Shown: piece after piece, positions 6,652-10,010 of the stretch
How positions within the stretch are numbered: the first letter of the stretch is position 1
How the letters are laid out: each line of letters begins with the position of its first letter
DNA from: Candidatus Rokuibacteriota bacterium
GTDB taxonomy: Bacteria; JAUVQV01
Assembly: GCA_030609125.1 (NCBI GenBank)
Contig: JAUWCW010000048.1
Location: 1 to 10,010 of the forward strand
Length of the DNA stretch: 10,010 nt
Direction of reading: 5' to 3'
Translations under genes and position numbers: made by a program
The notes under the pieces: generated by a model
Database searches by the model: none
What the model was told of the DNA's origin: nothing
Seen by the model: the letters and a program-made list of their open reading frames with translations, nothing else

Positions 6652-7406
6652 CGCGGGTCATCTGCGGTTTTCGCCCCATCGAGGAGGCCCTCCGGCAAGG
6701 GACCCGCATCCTGGGGGGCCTCTATCTCACCGCCGGGAGGGACAGTTCCCGGGCCCGGCGGCTGACGGAGCTGGCCCGGAGCAGGGGAATGAAGATCAAG
6801 CACGTCGACACCCGCACCCTGGACCGCATGACGGACGCCGGGAACCACCAGGGCGTCGCCGCCACCGTGGAGGCCAAGGGTGCGCGGGACCTCGTTGAAT
6901 ACCTTGGTGAAATAGAGGGCGCCCGGACGGCGCTGGTGGTGGTTCTCGACGGCGTGCAGGACCCGCACAACCTCGGGGCGGTGATTCGAAACTGCAGCCT
7001 CAACGGGGCGGGGGCGGTGATCATGCCCAAGGACAGGACCACCGGCATCACCCCCACGGTGGAGAAGGTCGCCGCCGGAGCCCTCGAGTACGTGGAGGTT
7101 GTGAGAGTCGGAAACCTTGCCGCCGCCCTTCGAAAGTTGAAAGAGGAGCGGTTCTGGGTGTACGGCGCCGATCCCGGGGGAGACGTGGAGCTCCAGGACG
7201 CGGATTTCCGGGGACGGGCGGCCATCGTGGTGGGAGAGGAGCACCGCGGTCTCCGGCGGCTGACGAAGGAGCACTGCGACAGCCTGGTGAGGATACCCTC
7301 CACGGGCAGGGTGGCCGCCTACAACATGGCGACGGCGACCGGCCTCTTTCTCTTCACCGCCTTCCTGCAGCAGCGGAGGGATCCCCCCCTCGAAGGGACC
7401 AAATAA
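6630..7406 (+). CDS. rlmB: TrmH/SpoU-family 23S rRNA (guanosine-2'-O)-methyltransferase
   Basis: SPOUT-fold enzyme that uses S-adenosylmethionine to methylate a ribose 2'-OH; RlmB itself modifies G2251 in the peptidyl-transferase P-loop of 23S rRNA. From TTG 6630 it has 258 residues. The N-terminal substrate-binding domain includes NHQG (72-75). SPOUT motif 1 is NLGAVIR (114-120), motif 2 is VGEEHRGLRRL (201-211), and motif 3 is IPSTGRVAAYNMATATG (222-238). Motif 3 reads AYNMATATG where RlmB usually has SLNVSVAxG; N232 is kept. The TTG start is chosen because GGAGG at 6618-6622 inside cysS lies 7 nt upstream and no ATG or GTG fits. The 22-nt overlap indicates coupling to cysS. A close relative modifying another guanosine cannot be excluded. 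Confidence 0.92.
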   Translation: MAAEKTVTRVICGFRPIEEALRQGTRILGGLYLTAGRDSSRARRLTELARSRGMKIKHVDTRTLDRMTDAGNHQGVAATVEAKGARDLVEYLGEIEGARTALVVVLDGVQDPHNLGAVIRNCSLNGAGAVIMPKDRTTGITPTVEKVAAGALEYVEVVRVGNLAAALRKLKEERFWVYGADPGGDVELQDADFRGRAAIVVGEEHRGLRRLTKEHCDSLVRIPSTGRVAAYNMATATGLFLFTAFLQQRRDPPLEGTK

Positions 7407-7409
7407 TTG

Positions 7410-7438
7410 TTGACTTGCTAACAACAAGTCCCTATACT
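7410..7438 (+). promoter_or_regulatory. strong promoter of the tRNA-tuf operon
   Basis: -35 TTGACT (7410-7415), a 17-bp spacer and -10 TATACT (7433-7438), each 5 of 6 to consensus, lie directly after the rlmB stop and 99 nt before the first tRNA. The spacer contains an inverted repeat, GACTTG (7412-7417) and CAAGTC (7425-7430), around a 7-nt loop; it might be an operator. Confidence 0.75.
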
Positions 7439-7537
7439 CACTCTTTCTTTTGCAAGGCATAAGAGCGCCTTGTGGCTTCTAAGTTATTTAGATGATTGAT
7501 TTTTCCCGGATATCGGGAGGTTAGCTTGCCATGGAGA
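7439..7537 (+). promoter_or_regulatory. leader of the tRNA-tuf transcript
   Basis: About 95 nt from the expected transcription start to tRNA-Thr. A stem CAAGGC (7453-7458) with GCCTTG (7467-7472) encloses an 8-nt loop. A shorter stem TCCCG/CGGGA spans 7504-7518. Neither is followed by a T-run, so no terminator is supported. I see no clear boxA. Confidence 0.35.
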
Positions 7538-7614
7538 GCCGATGTAGCTCTAACTGGTAGAGCGGCTGATTTGTAATCAGTAGGTTGGAGGTTCGAGTCC
7601 TCTCATCGGCTCCA
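7538..7614 (+). tRNA. trnT: tRNA-Thr (anticodon UGU), CCA encoded
   Basis: Acceptor GCCGATG (7538-7544) pairs with CATCGGC (7604-7610). The anticodon stem GCTGA/TCAGT encloses loop TTTGTAA with anticodon TGT. The T-loop is TTCGAGT and CCA is at 7612-7614. It is first of four tRNAs ahead of tuf, matching thrU in the E. coli tufB operon. Confidence 0.97.
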
Positions 7615-7700
7615 GATTACCGATACAGACTTCAGGAAGCGACGTGAAAGCGGTGAGGCTCGACAGTATCAGGAGGAGCGTGAAGCAGGAACGGTATCCA

Positions 7701-7785
7701 GGGGAGGTTCCCGAGCGGTCAAAGGGAGCAGACTGTAAATCTGCCGGCGAAGCCTTCGGAGGTTCGAGTCCTCCCCTCCCCACCA
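7701..7785 (+). tRNA. trnY: tRNA-Tyr (anticodon GUA), CCA encoded
   Basis: Acceptor GGGGAGG (7701-7707) pairs with CCTCCCC (7775-7781). The anticodon stem GCAGA/TCTGC holds loop CTGTAAA, anticodon GTA. A long class II variable arm and 85-nt length fit bacterial tRNA-Tyr. CCA is at 7783-7785. It lies 86 nt after tRNA-Thr; the spacer shows nothing else I can support. Confidence 0.97.
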
Positions 7786-7799
7786 GATATGAGGCTCGG

Positions 7800-7876
7800 G
7801 CGGGAATAGCTCAGTTGGCTAGAGCGTCAGCCTTCCAAGCTGAGGGTCGCGGGTTCGAATCCCGTTTCCCGCTCCA
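7800..7876 (+). tRNA. trnG: tRNA-Gly (anticodon UCC), CCA encoded
   Basis: Acceptor GCGGGAA (7800-7806) pairs with TTCCCGC (7866-7872). The anticodon stem TCAGC/GCTGA holds loop CTTCCAA, anticodon TCC. CCA is at 7874-7876. It occupies the position of glyT in the E. coli operon, 14 nt after tRNA-Tyr. Confidence 0.97.
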
Positions 7877-7924
7877 TTTAAGAGACGGGTTTTATTGCTG
7901 TCCGGTTTCAGGTGAGTACGTGAA

Positions 7925-8053
7925 CTGTGAGAAGCGCAGTATTCGAGCAGTTCAAGGCGCGACGAAGTTGAGGAGCGAGGCGTACGTCTGTACGCCGCAG
8001 TGACGAAACGAGGAAGCAACGAAGAAATGCGAAGGATAATGCGCTTCTCACAG
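7925..8053 (+). repeat. 129-bp palindromic element between tRNA genes
   Basis: Terminal arms CTGTGAGAAGCGCAGTAT (7925-7942) and ATAATGCGCTTCTCACAG (8036-8053) are inverted repeats matching at 17 of 18 positions. At the centre a perfect stem GGCGTAC (7979-7985) and GTACGCC (7990-7996) closes a GTCT loop. The flanks between are purine-rich with repeated ACGAAG/ACGAAA words and do not pair. The size and architecture recall ERIC-type and other intergenic palindromic repeats. From memory, similar GGCGTAC-centred sequences recur in Desulfobacterota genomes, which I cannot verify here. The right arm ends at 8053, one base before mature tRNA-Thr. There is no transposase. Confidence 0.7.
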
Positions 8054-8129
<76 letters not shown>

Positions 8130-8182
8130 GTGAGACAGAGGTTCCATGCAGGGCGGCTGCCGTCAGCAAGGAGGGATAGGTC

Positions 8183-9610
<1,428 letters not shown>

Positions 9611-9647
9611 GGCGCCCCGGCAAACGCTGAAGGGAAGGAGAAGGGTC

Positions 9648-9800
9648 TTGACACGCGACACGGTGACGCTGGTCTGCAGCGAGTGCAAACAGAGAAACTA
9701 CAAGACAAGCAAGAACAAGAAGACCACCCCGGCCAAGCTGGAGTTCAAGAAGTACTGCCGCTTCTGCCGGGCCCACACCCTTCACAAGGAAGGCAAGTAG
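9648..9800 (+). CDS. rpmG: large ribosomal subunit protein bL33
   Basis: A 50-residue protein of the 50S subunit, near the tRNA exit site. The sequence [17 protein letters not shown] through [17 protein letters not shown] is unmistakable for bL33. Two CxxC pairs (C10/C13 and C37/C40) make this the zinc-binding form. The TTG start at 9648 is chosen because AAGGAG (9635-9640) lies 7 nt upstream and the family N-terminus aligns there. The next GTG would remove the conserved start of the first strand. It sits 37 nt after tuf and 27 nt before tRNA-Trp, the common tuf-rpmG-trnW-secE order. The gene is complete and uses a TAG stop, which bears on how the TAG in secE is read. Confidence 0.96.
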   Translation: MTRDTVTLVCSECKQRNYKTSKNKKTTPAKLEFKKYCRFCRAHTLHKEGK

Positions 9801-9827
9801 GGAGAAAGGATACCAGTGGCGGAGTAC

Positions 9828-9904
9828 AGGCCAGTAGCTCTAACGGTTAGAGCACCGGACTCCAAATTCGGGTGTTGTGGGTTCGAATCCCTCCTGGCCT
9901 GCCA
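9828..9904 (+). tRNA. trnW: tRNA-Trp (anticodon CCA), 3' CCA encoded
   Basis: Acceptor AGGCCAG (9828-9834) pairs with CTGGCCT (9894-9900). The anticodon stem CCGGA/TTCGG (one G-T pair) holds loop CTCCAAA, anticodon CCA. The discriminator is G9901 and CCA is at 9902-9904. It lies between rpmG and secE as in many bacteria. The anticodon reads UGG, not UAG, so it is not an amber suppressor. Confidence 0.97.
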
Positions 9905-9924
9905 GATTCCACGGTAGCGGACAT

Positions 9925-10010
9925 ATGTTTGATAATACGAAGTCGTTTCTCAAGGAAGTAATCGTAGAGCTCTAGAAAGTCAGCTGGCCCACGCGTCAGC
10001 AGACGATTTC
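9925..10010 (+). pseudogene. secE: SecE preprotein translocase subunit, 5' end, with in-frame TAG
   Basis: SecE is the small membrane subunit that clamps SecY in the Sec translocon and is normally essential. The frame from ATG 9925 reads MFDNTKSFLKEVIVEL, then TAG at 9973-9975, then KVSWPTRQQTI to the window edge. The block (K/R)KVxWPTRxET is the SecE signature ahead of the conserved amphipathic helix, and the TAG sits where the family has Lys or Arg. One base change (AAG to TAG) accounts for it. No start codon lies between the TAG and the signature, so restarting downstream would lose the motif. The position, 20 nt after tRNA-Trp, is canonical. There is no good ribosome site. Membrane segments lie beyond the window. 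A base-call error near a possible contig end is the main alternative to true interruption. Confidence 0.82.

Noticed and set aside
4238-7460. Minus-strand open frames at 4238-5194, 4921-6183 and 6147-7460
   Set aside because: They sit opposite the 3833 gene, cysS and rlmB, whose + frames have motifs or family-like repeats. Long antisense frames are common in GC-rich DNA.
7644-8003. 119-codon + frame across the tRNA cluster
   Set aside because: It runs through tRNA-Tyr, tRNA-Gly and part of the palindromic element; these structures explain the sequence.
9973-9975. TAG reassigned as a sense codon such as pyrrolysine
   Set aside because: TAG terminates tuf, rpmG and the genes at 1666-2022 and 3833-5056. 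SecE homologues have Lys or Arg here, and no suppressor tRNA is visible.
9967-9976. Overlapping GAGCTC and TCTAGA, resembling a cloning polylinker at the TAG in secE
   Set aside because: The flanking codons encode SecE without interruption, so no inserted linker is present; the sites are probably chance.

Overview
The window reads as bacterial chromosomal DNA, moderately GC-rich, with every supported gene on the + strand. The gene order in the right half suggests Desulfobacterota (the former Deltaproteobacteria). It runs cysS, rlmB, four tRNA genes in the order Thr(UGU)-Tyr(GUA)-Gly(UCC)-Thr(GGU), tuf, rpmG, tRNA-Trp, secE. The tRNA-tuf order is that of thrU-tyrU-glyT-thrT-tufB of E. coli, and rpmG-trnW-secE follows the arrangement of many other phyla. 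The taxon is an inference from gene order and protein style, not a measurement.

Left half (1 to about 5060) is accessory DNA. It holds the 3' end of a Phd/YefM-type antitoxin overlapping a PIN-domain VapC toxin, then a possible 37-residue ORF coupled to vapC. Next come an MNT nucleotidyltransferase antitoxin (mntA-like) and its HEPN toxin partner (hepT-like), which is frameshifted. A small, very basic conserved protein of unknown function, a 510-residue Fic-domain protein with its own repeat-bearing upstream region, and a 407-residue helical protein of unknown function follow. The island is rich in toxin-antitoxin and AMP-transfer enzymes: MntA-type and Fic proteins both usually transfer AMP.

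Right half (about 5120 to 10010) is housekeeping translation machinery. A near-consensus promoter drives cysS, and rlmB overlaps it by 22 nt. A second strong promoter at 7410-7438 drives the tRNA-tuf transcript. A 129-bp palindromic element sits between tRNA-Gly and tRNA-Thr(GGU), and its right arm ends at the base before the mature tRNA.

Three conserved genes carry lesions. hepT has lost one base just after its catalytic motif. tuf encodes 475 residues instead of about 397 because a 78-residue segment spanning the domain 2/3 boundary occurs twice in tandem, in two diverged copies. secE has an in-frame TAG at codon 17 where the family has lysine. Each could be biological. Three in 10 kb, two of them in normally essential genes, also raises the possibility of a chimeric or error-containing assembly, so read-level checking comes first. 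I found no CRISPR array, transposase or phage gene.
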